From Volvariella volvacea V23 (Eukaryota > Basidiomycota > Agaricomycetes > Agaricales > Pluteaceae), in NCBI GenBank assembly GCA_000349905.1, contig KB722736.1, forward strand, positions 1,997,428 to 2,061,427: a stretch of DNA of 64,000 nt, read 5' to 3'. This document shows positions 13,016 to 24,912 of this stretch, piece after piece. Every line of letters begins with the position of its first letter. Positions within the stretch are counted from its first letter, which is position 1. The notes below the pieces were generated by a model, which saw only the letters and a list, made by a program, of their open reading frames with translations, ran no database searches and was not told the DNA's origin. The position numbers were made by a program, and so were the translations under genes.

Positions 13016-14364
13016 TTAGAGCGCTTCAACATCAATCAGATTGTCCACAACTTGACCAACTGCGGCCAAGTCGTTCGGATACTTAGCTATAGCCTCCTTC
13101 ACCGCTCCCTTGAGTTGAGCCAGAGCTTGGCCACTTTGGAACGGGAAGTAATCGAAGCAGGCCGCTGCATTGTGATTGGGCACCGTTGTGAGTGGTTGCT
13201 TGACCAAAAATTGGGCGATTGGTCTAATAACTTTTTTCATCAACTTCATCAAGTTATTTTCAATTAGGTTACCGCGCTGGGGACCGCTGTATTCCCAAAG
13301 CTTCTCAATTGTAAGAAGGAGGTAGCAGTATGCAGCATCACTTGCTTGCAACACCTGAATGGCAATAGCATGGTTAATTACGCTCGCGACTGAAGGTGCG
13401 ACATACTGGATAAACCGGCTCATCCTGAAGACCACGCGTTTTGGGGTTTTTCACAACCGAATAACAATCCAAGTCCGGACCTGCCAAAAGGTCTGTAAAG
13501 ACTTGGTAATGAGAGCGCTCCCCGGGTGGTAGAGCTGTGCCAGTACCACCCTCCCCTTGTTCAACAATTAGCTCCATCGACTTGAGAGCGTCATCGAGAG
13601 TCGCAATGGTGCGCATGTCGTCGTCATACCATGATCCGTCACTCGAACTGAATTGCTCCGTCTGAGTAGTTGGGTCGAAGAGTCGCTTTCCCTCCTTTTG
13701 GAATTTCGCGTCGAGGATCTTCAAGCCTGGAATATATATTCAAAAAGTAAGGGTTTTAAGCTCATTCATAAAGATTAAGAGGATCACCTTCTTCAACTGA
13801 ATGGTAAAATTCTCCAATGCTCTGGTACCCCGGTAAGAGGTCATTGAATTGCCTCAAAAGTTCAGGACGTTTTTCCGGTCGTTCAAGCTACATGAACATA
13901 GATTGATTATAATTTGTTCATTGCAGGGACCAATGTACTCACTGACTGAAACGATTTAATCGTCGCCTTATTTGCCGCATTGAGGTCCAAGGGTACACGA
14001 TCATAGAAGATGGTTCCCGGAAACTGTGGTACAGTGTTCTGTGCATACAACAACGGCGAGCCACCGATGGAACGAAGGATGTTGCCGGCTAAACCGAGGT
14101 GAAGCATTTCTTCTTTCACGACCTCTATTGAAAGCGAATTAGCACATAATCCAACAAATGAACAAAACCGCATGTACGGAAAATGCTGTGCGAGGCGGGA
14201 CCGCTTTTTTGAATAGTGAAAGCGGCAAACAGGTAGAGAGGTATGGTATTGAGCTCGAGGACAACTGCAGTCTGCAGGTGCTCCTTCATCTTCTCAAGAC
14301 CATCGTCGTTATCCCATTTTGGAGCTCCCTTCGGGGGCTCCCAGCGTGGACGTGCAGATGTCAT
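13016..14364 (-). CDS. Ferritin-like protein, iminophenyl-pyruvate dimer synthase family
   Basis: This protein belongs to the ferritin-like PF12902 group, which includes the catalytic part of VioB, RebD and StaD, the bacterial enzymes that couple two imino-acid units. Exon 1 starts at 14364 (MTSARPRWEPPKGAPKW) and carries the first helix with LQTAVVLELNTIPLYLFAAF. After an intron that begins GTACATG and ends AATAG comes VVKEEMLHLGLAGNILRSIG; the glutamates and histidine of EEMLH are the likely metal ligands. Later exons give SIGEFYHSVEEG, SYHYQVF-type helices (GERSHYQVFTDLLAG) and a helical tail ending in VVDNLIDVEAL. In bacteria such domains work with an amino-acid oxidase; no oxidase or other partner is encoded nearby. 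Stand-alone members are common in mushrooms, and their substrates are not known to me. Confidence 0.85.
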
Positions 14365-15593
14365 GACTTGGGAACTTACCTGCACGGCATAGTTGTATCA
14401 GGCTTATATCTATTCCAATGTTCAAGGGACAGAAACCAGGAAAATTCGACGCCATTCATTTGATCATCTGAGCATGGCATTCGTAACGCATATGGTCAGG
14501 TTATAGAGTGTAGTATTACCACAACTAATACCCACCTGACCAGCTCCAAACGCCTTTACGGAACAAGAATTGTTAAATATCAAGGGCCAAGTAGGTACAA
14601 TATATTGTGCAAGTCTAGGATTGACAACCGCTGGGATACTACTAGTATGCTACCAATGCTGTTGCTTTTGTTTTCGTATCATACTAGTGTGTTCCATGAA
14701 GCTCGTCAAGTGCATTCCCCGCGTCAACAATAGAGCCCTGACGGGTAGTCTGCCGATCACCATTCACGGATTACTACAGCCCTAGGCCTTCTCCCAACAG
14801 CTTTCTTTCTAGAAGCCACATCATATCAGTGGAGCACCCGGTGGGCAGAGAATCACTTCTTTGTATTCGACGAATCGAGGTTACTGGGAGCTGATAAGAA
14901 TGGTTCCTACAGCTAGCTTACGATTAGGCGTGACCCTCCCAGGGCATCTCTGCGTACAGGTAGTGCTTGCCAAGGTAACCGATGTGGTGCTAATTATTTG
15001 TAAAAACCACCACCAGTCTAATAATGGGTTGGTTGACAGCACATTCAACTGCTCGTATTACCAATGAATAGTGTTGCCATAGGTAATCTAGACTCCTGAC
15101 TTTCGTTTAACGTTTGTATTAGATATGGGCACCTAGATTAGCCACAATAATACTACCAAAGGATGAATGGTAAGTGAAATTCGAATGTTCCACGAATGGT
15201 GTTGTATTTAACGATATCGCGCCCATGTAGCCCGCATGACTTCAATGAAAACAGTGACCAAACTTCTTAAGCATCCCATCTCCGACTTTCTGTCGACAAG
15301 AATCAGCCAAAGACCCAAGCACGGGGACTAGCGGGAAAAGCGCACAGTAGTAAACGGTACGTGAGAGGTCCCAAGCCACGAATCTGGCCAAGTGCCTGCG
15401 AATTAAGGGGTCTAACATTGGGCGTCCTGGTATGACCCGATGTGACCGCCATGACCACCCCCAACGCCAGTGGTGAGCCCGGGTATCACGAGTCCATAAG
15501 AATCGAAGCATAGGTATAGTGGTAGCACGTGCGACATGAGACACATATCTATATCTCCCATGGGTATTGTCTACGATAATTATCATCGCCGCC
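14365..15593. other. Divergent intergenic region
   Basis: This region separates the ferritin-like gene (minus) from the dienelactone-hydrolase-like gene (plus) and must hold both promoters. Frames at 14570-14785 (plus) and 15242-15622 (minus) show no family signature and no supporting splice pattern. I see no RNA gene. Confidence 0.5.
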
Positions 15594-17171
15594 ATGTCTG
15601 CACCAACAAAGTACGATCCCACCTCGGAGAACGAACAAGCCCCTCCTCTTCCATCTGCGCCGAGGGCCCAACTTGATTCTCATATCGTTCTTCAGCCTCC
15701 TCTTACTCGACGAGGGACAGGCCCAGGGCTATTTCTCATTCTACCTCCATTGCATACCTTGAACCCTTCAAGCAGGGCTAAGAAACCGCTTGACCCGGAA
15801 CCGGTGCAGAAATGGGCCGAGGAAGGATTTGCTGTGATCGGCATTACCCCAGAGGCGGGAGGTGGAGGTGATGCAGCACAGAGCCTGGAGTTTATGACGA
15901 ATTCGTTGACTGAAGGGCGCAAGGCCTTACTTAAACTCAAGGAGTTGGATCAAAGAGACAGGTTTGGTGTCATTGGTTCGTTCGGCGTTCTCATGCGTAT
16001 AGTGCCCCGCGTGACTAAGATACTTTGCAGTGTACGATGTGAATTGGTTTGATGCCGTAGTAAATGCTGTCAAGATATCCCAGGATCCTTTGTTCGCCTG
16101 TCTGACAGTATACGGAATACCCCAGGATCTGGAGAGCCTTCCTCAGCCCCAGTTAATCCACATTCCCTCGTCCGGACTCAACGAGCTTCCATCTACACCT
16201 GACAACGTTACCTTCCACCGTTACAACGAAGCGACCTCTCCTCATTTCGTCCTGCCCCAAGTCGCGGAATACGAACCGGGATCTGCAGCACAGGCACATA
16301 GCCGAACGCTGGTGTTCCTCCGGAAATGGCTTGGTGGACCGATATTTGACCTTGAAGCCATTTGGGAGGAGCATACCTACTACGAGTTTGCGTTGAGAAG
16401 TGTCGCGAAGACTATGGCAACTATGGTGGTAGGGCCTTTGTATTTTTGTACTGGGGCTTTTGCTCATCCATGATAATTTAGCAAGAACCATATGTCAATC
16501 ATGTGCCGACGGTGCGTGGAGGGATGTTAATCTGATACTTTGTACTCAATTTCGCTAGCTGGCCGGGGGAATTGGTCGTGAAGCGCTCACAGCGTTCTAT
16601 CGCGACCACTTCATCTTTAAGTAAGTCGACCCAGACTCCCTATTAAATGGATCAACTGACGCCATTGGTATATTACTAGTAACCCCGCGGACACGAAGCT
16701 GGTGACAGTAACTCGGACGGTTGGACCAGATCGCGTCATAGGTTAGTCTCACTACCCCCAAGCTGGTGTAATCGTGCTTAACGTCTAATAGATGAATTCG
16801 TGGCCACGCTGACTCACGATAAAACGATTGACTGGTTACTCCCTAGTATACCACCAACGGGAAAGAAGTTGACCATCCCTGCAATAGCCGTGGTCAACGT
16901 ACGTGGAGATAGACTTTACAACGGTAAGCCACCGTAAATATGTGCTGCGACGTCTACGTATATTGATCATTTCTTGGTGGTAGAACACATTTGGTGGGAT
17001 CAAGCGTCAGCTTTACTCCAAGCAGGCATACTCCCAACCCACGTTCCCCACCCAAGTGGGCAGGGAATGCTTCGATTGCCGGTTGCAGGCGTTGAAGCGG
17101 CCGATATGCTGCTGGACGAGACGAACGGGACAAGCAACGAGATGTTGGACAGCAAATGGGCGACTTCTTAA
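15594..17171 (+). CDS. Dienelactone-hydrolase-like domain fused to SnoaL-like domain
   Basis: The start at 15594 has a strong fungal context (GCCGCCATG). The N-terminal half resembles an alpha/beta-hydrolase of the dienelactone hydrolase group: GLFLILPPLHTLN, then VQKWAEEGFAVIGITPE, AAQSLEFMTNSL and, after the first intron, VIVYDVNWFDAVVNA. The second half (from about 16380) is SnoaL/NTF2-like, with GIGREALTAFYRDHFIF, NPADTKLVTVTRTVGPD, DEFVATLTHD and EHIWWDQASALLQAGILP, then LRLPVAGVEAADMLLDE near the C-terminus. Such a fusion occurs in fungi and some bacteria. The usual nucleophile elbow G-x-C/S-x-G is not visible where expected; the chain reads VIVYDVNW there. The second domain may be the functional one, or the pair may act on a cyclic lactone or ester. 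The substrate is unknown. It converges on ENP1, with stops about 155 bp apart. Confidence 0.8.
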
Positions 17172-17326
17172 TGCGTTTGTATGACTTCATGGTATCCAAA
17201 TGTATTTGTAGTGTGATTTTTGTTGGTACTGCCAACTAGGAGAAAGCAACTAACGCCGTACAGAAACGTACATCTCACTGAAATCAATACACATAGGAGT
17301 AGAAGTACGATCGGAGAAGTGCCATC

Positions 17327-19070
17327 TCATGACATCTCAATGTCGCTATCTACTGGTTCGCGTGGAGCTCCTCGAACAACGGAATTAACCAGCTCTCTCC
17401 GTATCTCAGGACTTATTTGCGGATGTTGTTGAGATCTGATGACGTCCAAAAGGGCGTCTTTTTGGTCTGGTGTTAAATCAGATGCGTACCTACAGCACCA
17501 AAGAAAGGCAACCCATGAGTGACCGTGAAAATGGCAATTTGGTAGCCAAGACCCACCGTTGAGCGAACACCAATAAACTCTGGTGCCATAGCACGGGGAG
17601 TTTTTCAGAATCGGCTCTTGAACGAGCCTTGTATGTATTTGCCAGTCGTATAAAGTGGAAGACAAGAGCATCGATGACTTTGTATGGAAGTTCGAATTTC
17701 TTGTCTATCAGAACGCGGATGAATAGAGAATTTGGACCTAGAGTATGCATATCGATGAGCCGCCCTTTCATTTGGCAGCGACAGAAATCGCATACCGGTA
17801 TAATCCATCTCTGCTATTCGCAAGAGAGCAGCTGAGGCATGGAGAACGGGAACTTTGACTCGAGCCAGAACGGAAGCAACAATAGCAGCTTCTTTGAGCG
17901 TACAGCCGGTCTATCGCCTGATGAGATGCAGCTAGGTATAGTGTGAGTGGACGCCTACATCGAGCAAGGGGAAGATCAAGCCCTTGAAGAAAGCACCAGG
18001 CTTGAAGAGAGATTTTTTGAGTGCCTCGTAATAGTGAGGGTTGAGTTTTTTGTTGACTCTAATATCTTCTCGAATAGCATCAAGCAGGACAACGCTGAGA
18101 AATAGTTGTGCTTGCGGCGGCTTCATGGTAGAGATGAACATCTTGGTGGCCGCTCTGCATGCATGCGGAGACCAGTTTTCTGGTGATGTAAGTGCCAGTA
18201 GACGCGCCCATGCTGGGAGAGCAGGGATGACTTTGAATACTTTAGGTAAAGGCCCTGACTTGTACTTTGATAAGAATAGCCCTAGCCTGACGGTTGGTGG
18301 CGTGAGCGGCAGGACCAGAGTTAGTTGAAAGCAACGAACTTTGTATAAGCTTCTACAACTTTAGGATCAAGACCTGCTGCTGGATCAGGCCGTTCATCAC
18401 CTGCGAAGGCCTGCAATCAGAAAAAGCCTTGGCATAAATGGGTTGAGAGTTTGACCTTGCTTGGCTCTCTTAATCGTCGCCGTGCTTGCGACTTCCCCGC
18501 TCTCCAGCTTTGCGAAGATTATATCGGCCAGGGTGCGTCTTTCTGCTGCATTTTGTGGTAGCAAAGCGTCGAGTGCTTGCATGTCTCCCTCATCTATTTC
18601 CTTGGTGAACAATTGAGCTTTGGTGGGGGCGAGGAAACGAGACATGCCATACAAGTATCTCCTCTACATCTCCAGCATCTTCTGCCTGGTCTAAATCTGA
18701 CAGGCCCTCGTCGTCTTCGTCGACAGCTTGTTCCCTTATCTGCGAGAACCTGGCCATTCTGGCATCTGCCGCCTCTTCCTCTTCGTCATCGTCTGGTACC
18801 TCGAGCTCCTCCTGCTGATCCTTCGCCAGGGCAAAGATGCGCTGCGAGGTCTTTGGGTCTAGGATCGTCTGACTGGGTTGAGCGCATATACGGGCCGAGT
18901 AAGAAGCCCTGTACCTCTCGGTCGTCCTCATCATCCGTCTGGCTCCTTTTGGTTTTCTTCCGCTTCCCTGGCTGGGCTACGCGGCCATACTTGGACTGGA
19001 TCTCGTCGTCGTGCAGCTGGACATGGAGGGGGTCGTGCCTCGGGCGCGACGGCTTGGATGCGCGGGGCAT
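17327..19070 (-). CDS. ENP1: Bystin, 40S pre-ribosome biogenesis factor Enp1
   Basis: Bystin/Enp1 is a nucleolar factor of the 90S and pre-40S particles, needed for 18S rRNA processing and export of the small subunit. The start at 19070 gives [18 protein letters not shown], the typical N-terminus. Acidic stretches follow ([19 protein letters not shown] and [15 protein letters not shown]), then [18 protein letters not shown] and [16 protein letters not shown]. The conserved bystin domain closes with [21 protein letters not shown] spliced to [16 protein letters not shown] and then [13 protein letters not shown]. Several introns divide the domain between 17480 and 18640. The length, about 430-470 residues, fits the family. 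The gene is divergent from UXS1 and shares a very short promoter region with it. Confidence 0.93.
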
Positions 19071-19255
19071 GGTGAGGGCAAAAATTGGACGTGGGAGGGT
19101 GCTGGAAAAGGCAAGGGCGATTATCTAATCGAGAGGCGATAGTACCTAAGTCAGGGGCTTACGGCGCACCGTTATAAGCGTCCGAGTACAGCCCAAATCG
19201 CCGTTCCTTATTTTGCTGCCCCTTCAGTGCTTGACTCCTCTTTTTACCCAACACA
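19071..19255. promoter_or_regulatory. 185-bp bidirectional promoter between ENP1 and UXS1
   Basis: Start codons of ENP1 (minus) and UXS1 (plus) are only 185 bp apart, so their control regions must overlap. A TATA-like TTATAAG lies at about 19172-19178, some 80 bp before the UXS1 ATG. A T/C-rich run precedes that ATG (19206-19250). Shared control of a ribosome-assembly gene and a sugar-nucleotide gene is an inference from spacing only. Confidence 0.55.
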
Positions 19256-21037
19256 ATGTCTACCTCCCCCGTGAGTCTCCTTTCCTCAGTTCTGTGCGCA
19301 CCGTACCACCTTTTGCTCCTTCTTCTCTCAATGATATCGCGTCGGGGACCCCTTCAACTAGTTACTTCCTCCCAGGAGGTTTGTGCCTCACCCTGTTCCG
19401 GACAACCCCCTTGTGGCTTTTAATGCTTCCTGGCCTTGTTGACTAACACCCTGTTGCTTCTTCTGTCGTAGATCGTCACCCTCGACAAGAACGGCCAAGA
19501 GATTACATCAGTGGGCTTTAACCGCTTCGGATTCGACAGTGAAGTTCGCTTGGACGTGCTTCGTTCCCTGTATTTACGCTCCCATTATGTCCTCTCAGCC
19601 AATGACATCCCGGATGTCAGCAAGCTGGACGACGAGACCCAGGAGATTCAGCACGCAAAGTTCATCCAGGGCCATGCATACCAGTCCAAGTCGATCTACC
19701 ATCCAGACATCCATGCAATATCCTACACCACCCTTTCTCGCTTCCCACCCGTAAAACTTCTCACCCCAACACAAAAGAAACGCATTCTCGTCACTGGGGG
19801 CGCTGGCTTCGTCGGCTCCCACCTCGTCGACCGCCTTATGTTACTCGGCCACGAGGTGACTGTCCTGGACAACTTCTTCACAGGTTCCAAAACGACAGTC
19901 AGTCACTGGGTCGGCCATCCCAATTTTGAACTCGTGCGGCACGATGTTGTCGAACCTTTTATGATCGAATGCGATCGTAAGTGCCTACTTCCGCATCCTA
20001 TTCCTTTCTGGGATTAAATTTCGGGCGCCCAATTAACTTTTCGCTCTACCCTTACCCTTATCCTTGACACAGAAATTTATCATCTCGCATGTCCTGCATC
20101 GCCTCCACATTACCAATTTAATGCCGTCAAAACAATCAAGACATCCTTTATGGGTACATTGAATATGTTGGGCCTGGCGAAGCGCGTCAAGGCACGCTTC
20201 CTCCTAACCAGCACATCGGGTACGGCGTCTTCTCGCTTTCTCACACATGAGGCGCTCATTTCAATGTCTCCAGAGGTCTACGGTGATCCTGAGGTTCACC
20301 CTCAATCGGAAGACTAGTACGTTCTGTCCGATGACTAGGCTATCGAGGGCTCCTGATAATTTTTCCATTTGATTCTTCAGTTGGGGTCATGTCAACCCTA
20401 TCGGCCCCCGTGCCTGTTACGATGAAGGAAAACGGATCGCTGAGACTTTGACATACGGGTTCCACCGTCAAGACGGCGTTGATGTACGGGTGGCACGTAT
20501 TTTCAACACTTATGGTCCACGGAGTAAGTCTATCGCGATCGCTGCCCTACATCGAGGGTCTTTTTTTATTTATTAATCATATGATTTACCCTCTTAGTGA
20601 ACCCCTATGATGGACGTGTTGTCTCGAATTTCATCGTGCAAGCCCTCAAAGGCGAAGACCTAACCGTCTATGGCGACGGCAAACAGACTCGCTCCTTCCA
20701 ATACATCCACGACCTCATCGACGGTCTCATCGCCCTCATGAACTCTGACGAAACCAGACCCGTCAATATTGGTAACGGGGACGAATTCACTATTGGAGAG
20801 TTCGCCGAGCTCGTCAGGGACGTCGTCGAAAAAGTGCAAGAGAGAGACGGCGACAAGGCCGACAGAAAGGTCGGGATCATCTACAAGCCCATGCCCACGG
20901 ACGACCCGCAGAAGAGAAGGCCTGATACGACCAGGGCCAAGGAATCTTTGAACTGGCAGCCAAGGTGGACGGTTAGAATGGGGTTGGAGGAGATGGTTAG
21001 GTATTACAAGGCTAAGATGGCCGAGGGAAGTATTTGA
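19256..21037 (+). CDS. UXS1: UDP-glucuronate decarboxylase (UDP-xylose synthase)
   Basis: An extended short-chain dehydrogenase/reductase that converts UDP-glucuronate to UDP-xylose with bound NAD+, supplying xylose for capsule, wall or glycan synthesis. Six exons (19256-19270, 19472-19976, 20073-20219, 20274-20316, 20381-20523, 20598-21037) sum to 1,293 nt and 430 residues. The Rossmann motif [10 protein letters not shown], then [19 protein letters not shown], the catalytic STSEVYG, YDEGKR (Tyr and Lys of the active site), [10 protein letters not shown] and DDPQKRRPD are all present. There is no transmembrane anchor ahead of the Rossmann fold, so the enzyme is probably cytosolic. The first exon encodes only five residues before a 201-bp intron, longer than the others in the gene. 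Confidence 0.95.
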
Positions 21038-22434
21038 TGGATACGAAGACACGATGTGTCCGGATTGTTGTGTCTTGCTGGCACATAGACATCCCGGTAA
21101 CACCAATGCTTTCGCATATACTTTCTCATATTTTGGTCACGGACTTGTCTGGTTGCTATATAATGTGCCTATATTCTCCCTCTCCCTTCTCATCGCATAG
21201 TTATCTCGTCGCTTCGCTATCGCTATATGTATCCCTGTGTCGCCGCTTTTCAATAATGTTGTTGTTCTTTTGTGTTCCAAGTATTATTGCTCTGCTATAC
21301 ACGAACAGCCTTCTTTTAAACCCCTTTCACCACAGAATACAGATGTCTCATTGCTTTCGATATTATTTGATTTGGTTGGTTGGTTAATAAGTAATAGTAA
21401 TCTGAACAGTTTTGGACTTTGATAGATAGATTGTTAGTAGCAAGAACTGTAGTTCGGGTTCTAGAGCAGTGGGCGGGAGGGGGCACCACACAACCAGCGT
21501 GTGGGTGGTATAATCCCCAGGCCTTAGACCTGTGGGTCACCCCCGCGGCTGCGACGGCCCTAAATCCAAGGACGTGGGCAGACGACAAACACATGCACGT
21601 ATTGTGACGATCGAGGGAGGGTGCTAGTGCAGCACTTGGTGGCGCCCAAGTAGCGAGCGCCCTGAAAAAAACGATCAGTAGTTCAGGTATGCAAAAAAGA
21701 CAATAGATACAATGAACATGAAAAAGGACAGATATCAGATATATAACTACATATAATGCAAAAAGTCGATAAGCAAAAAATTGGGGGGTGTGCGCATATA
21801 TGTACGTTACAAATCGGAAATGTGCATTGGAGAGACGGGCTGATTGATGGATGGAAATCGAGCGAGAACGGGAAATGAGAAATGGAGTTGGGTGAATTTG
21901 CATGTGATAAGAATCGAGATGAAATGTTGAGAAAGAGAAAGCAGATGAAAACTTGAAATAACTAGCAAGGGAATATCATACAGATAAATATCGAAGGGAC
22001 GCGTGATAATGATGATGAAACGCAAGTGTAAGCGAGCACCAGAGATATGACTAGGTGTCGAGGGGTGGGTGGGGTGGCAGCATTGAGAGCAACGGAGGAG
22101 GCGGAGGTAAGGTAAAGGAAAGGTCTAAGGCGAGCAAGGGGCAATAATCAAAAGGCCTAAGATATATGAATAAATAGGCCTCGGGCCATTGATTTGGAGA
22201 TCGAGCAGCGAACAGCGAAGGAGTGTCCCAATCTGCACAACAGAAGTGTGCAGAAGTCGAAAGGGTGAAGATGAAGCAAAGCCCAACAAAGAACAATAGA
22301 AGCAGCGCAAAAGTCCAGCAAAAGAGATCGCAGAAACCCGAAAGAGAGGAAGAGAAAGAGGCAAAGAGAGACGAGAGGAGCAGCGGCAGAAAGAGGTGAC
22401 GATGACGTGCAAGGCCTGGGATATCCAACATGCC
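21038..22434. other. Convergent 3' flanks of UXS1 and the alpha/beta hydrolase gene
   Basis: The stretch lies between two converging genes. A long purine-rich plus-strand run (about 21700-22400) explains the many serine/leucine-rich frames on the minus strand; they look like composition artefacts. A GC-rich block at about 21460-21660 with short inverted repeats (for example ccccagg / cctgtggg near 21517-21535) stands out from its AT-rich surroundings. No gene is supported. Confidence 0.5.
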
Positions 22435-24912
22435 TCACATCAGGATGTTTCTCAACGGCACAACCTGTGTGCTGCTGACCACTTTTGCCATCGAACCTTT
22501 GATCACCATCTTGTCCACCACAACCGAGTTGGGCGTGAACGTCCCTCTTCTCAGCCTCATATCCACGGTCCCCGTTCCAGTCCCTGTCGTCGTGGTTCCC
22601 GAACCCGTTTCTGGGCTATTATTGCCACCATTAGTCTTGCTGGTGTTGTCTTCTTTCGTTGTTATTGGCTCCGACTGTGGTAATGGTAACTGGCCTTCGG
22701 GTGTTGTAGAACCCTCTTGTTTCGAGCTCCGAAGTAGAATATCGCCGTTTCCTGTATGAGATTGAGATATATCAATGTCAGTCGCGAGGATATGAACAAA
22801 GGGATGAGGGGTCCATGGTGGATTTTGGGGTTAATTATGAAGTGGAAGTTGAGAATTGATGATGATAGTAAGAGTCGGATATGACAGTGCAGGGGGGGAG
22901 TGGCGGCAAACGGAGTTGCAATGAAACATCATGGTCGTGGCGATATCGGAGCGCAATACGCAGGCGGGACATATAGCACGACCGCCGCGCACACATGCAC
23001 TCATTTCTTCGAAACAAGGGTATGGACCCCAAAACGGTCAAAAAGGAAAGAAAAAACGAACCTGCATACGATATCCCATCCTTCTCACCATAGAACCAAT
23101 GGGCTTCGTTGCGTTGTGAGAATCTGCCGAGCACAATTCGGCGGGTACAAGGAAAATGCAATCGGGAAGAAGCACGTAAGAAACAATGCACTCCAACATG
23201 ACCCGTTCAAACAAGAAGCAGAGTCGACGCGGAAATAAAAGTTGCGAAGACCCATTTCCCTCTCATACTCAAGGGTATTCCAAGGGAGACGATCGGGGTT
23301 GATGAAGAAAGAGCATTGAAACGTACTTTCTCAGCGGCCTCCCATCCGGTCCCAACGGCTTGTATGCCTTGTCCAGATTCTTGCTGTAAAATCTCAGCGA
23401 TTCCCACTGGCTCTTAGCCACATCCTGCGCAAGGCACGAGAAAGACAACGAAGAGACTGGATTCCTTCCCGCTATTGTTGGATCCTCCATGATACTCGCA
23501 AGCTTTTCTAGTGCCTTCTTCATCCGGGCTTCTATTGCTGTTGTGGTCATGATGGTACGTAATTCTGAACGGGAGGGCGGTAGTCGTGCAAGAAATTTGT
23601 TGATGACTTGGTTGGCTATCGATGCACTACTAGGAACGATATTGAGGCTCGCGGATCCACCTGTCAGAAACGTCGAATTGGGCTTGATTCAAAGACTTGT
23701 AGAGAGACGAACCCTTTACTGTGTATAGAACAGCACCGTCCTGCGCGTTTTTCAGCTGTGCTTGCAGTCTCTCTGCATACTTCTTGGGACATGTCTCGTT
23801 TCGCTCTCCCTAGAATCCAACGATAAGTTGTCCGTCCCCCATAGCTCATGGAGGCAAGAACCCACGTGTATTAGAAGAACAGGCTGCGTGATGAGCGCGT
23901 ACACCTCCGGCTTAAGCGGAGTTCGCTAAGAATAGAAACTGGTGTCGGTCGCTTTAGATACGTACAAAATAAATATGGACCTACATTCATCAATAGATTC
24001 AAAGTCTCGACCAACCGTAGCCGCTGGGTCGGAGGCAACTTAACTTCCCAATATGCTATCAACTGTGGGTGCAATTAGCTGTGGAGCAGATTATGGCTTG
24101 AGAGCACACACATCGTCTTGGAGATCTACATCGCAATCCTGGCAAGAATACCGTTAGACATTTTGTTGGCACTAAACGCGAAATGACCTCACCGAACCGA
24201 CCACGAAACGAACACTCTCCATACCAACATGCTCAAACGACTCCAAATCTTCCGCGCAACACCAACTCTGCATGAGCTCGTCGTAGGCTGTGAAAACCCA
24301 TTGAAGTCTATTGTAGGAAACGAGCCATGGTTAGATGTTGCTATGCTGGAATCATCAACTGGACTTGCTCTGTCGGTGCGGGGACATTGCATAGCGTTAG
24401 ACTGAGACACATTTCGGGGAATCTTGTAGTTGCGAGTGTCATTGCCGAGCGGACGAGTTGACGATGTTGAGACTTACAATACCGCGAATCTCAGGGCACA
24501 ATACACCGCTAGGCCTTCGAATGCTATTATGTGGGCGGGGGGTAGATGCAGTATCTTGTTGCAATAGCCTCAGCTTCTGGAGATGCTTCTCAACGCGACA
24601 TGGTTGTGTTTGAGCACTCACCATCATGCACTGTGCCAAGTCTGCCGCATCCACCCAACTGTCGTGCAATCCTGATGACCTACACGAAGACTTCCCGCTC
24701 GTTCTCGAATCAAACGCAACAAGGTTGTAGCCCCCATCCAGTCTCGGGTCCGCGAACTGATGCTCCAACCATGTCACATCCAACAGCTGAGGGTGCAGCA
24801 TCACAACCGTGGGCTTTTCCGGGTCGAATCCTCCGACATTCCCAAAAGATGTATTGGTGAAATAGTTTATGGTCGCGTAGTCGTCTGTTGTAAACAGTGG
24901 TATCTGCGGCAT
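22435..24912 (-). CDS. Alpha/beta-hydrolase-fold protein without visible serine nucleophile
   Basis: The start at 24912 gives MPQIPLFTTDDYATINYFTNT, followed by PTVVMLHPQLLDVTWLEHQF and NLVAFDSRTSGKS, the early strands and loop of an alpha/beta hydrolase. After an intron the nucleophile region reads LPPAHIIAFEGLAVYCALRF, so a glutamate (FEGLA) stands where most relatives have a serine. Downstream exons give YWEVKLPPTQRLRLVETLNLL, ETCPKKYAERLQAQLKNAQDG and NQVINKFLARLPPSRSEL. The chain then leaves the fold and runs through a helical part (ARMKKALEKLASIMEDP) and FSQRNEAHWFYGEKDGISYAG. The low-complexity tail holds GTTTTGTGTGTVDMRLRRGTF and ends at 22435. The extended tail is larger than in simple esterases. 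Function is unknown; it may be a non-catalytic member. Internal exon edges are approximate. Confidence 0.78.

Noticed and set aside
13016..19070. Idea of a natural-product cluster built around the ferritin-like enzyme and the dienelactone-hydrolase fusion
   Set aside because: No synthase, oxidase, P450, transporter or regulator lies between them; neighbours are housekeeping genes such as ENP1 and UXS1.
21316..21903. 195-codon minus-strand frame
   Set aside because: Lies in a purine-rich plus-strand tract that removes stops on the opposite strand; the protein is low-complexity and no splice or family evidence supports it.
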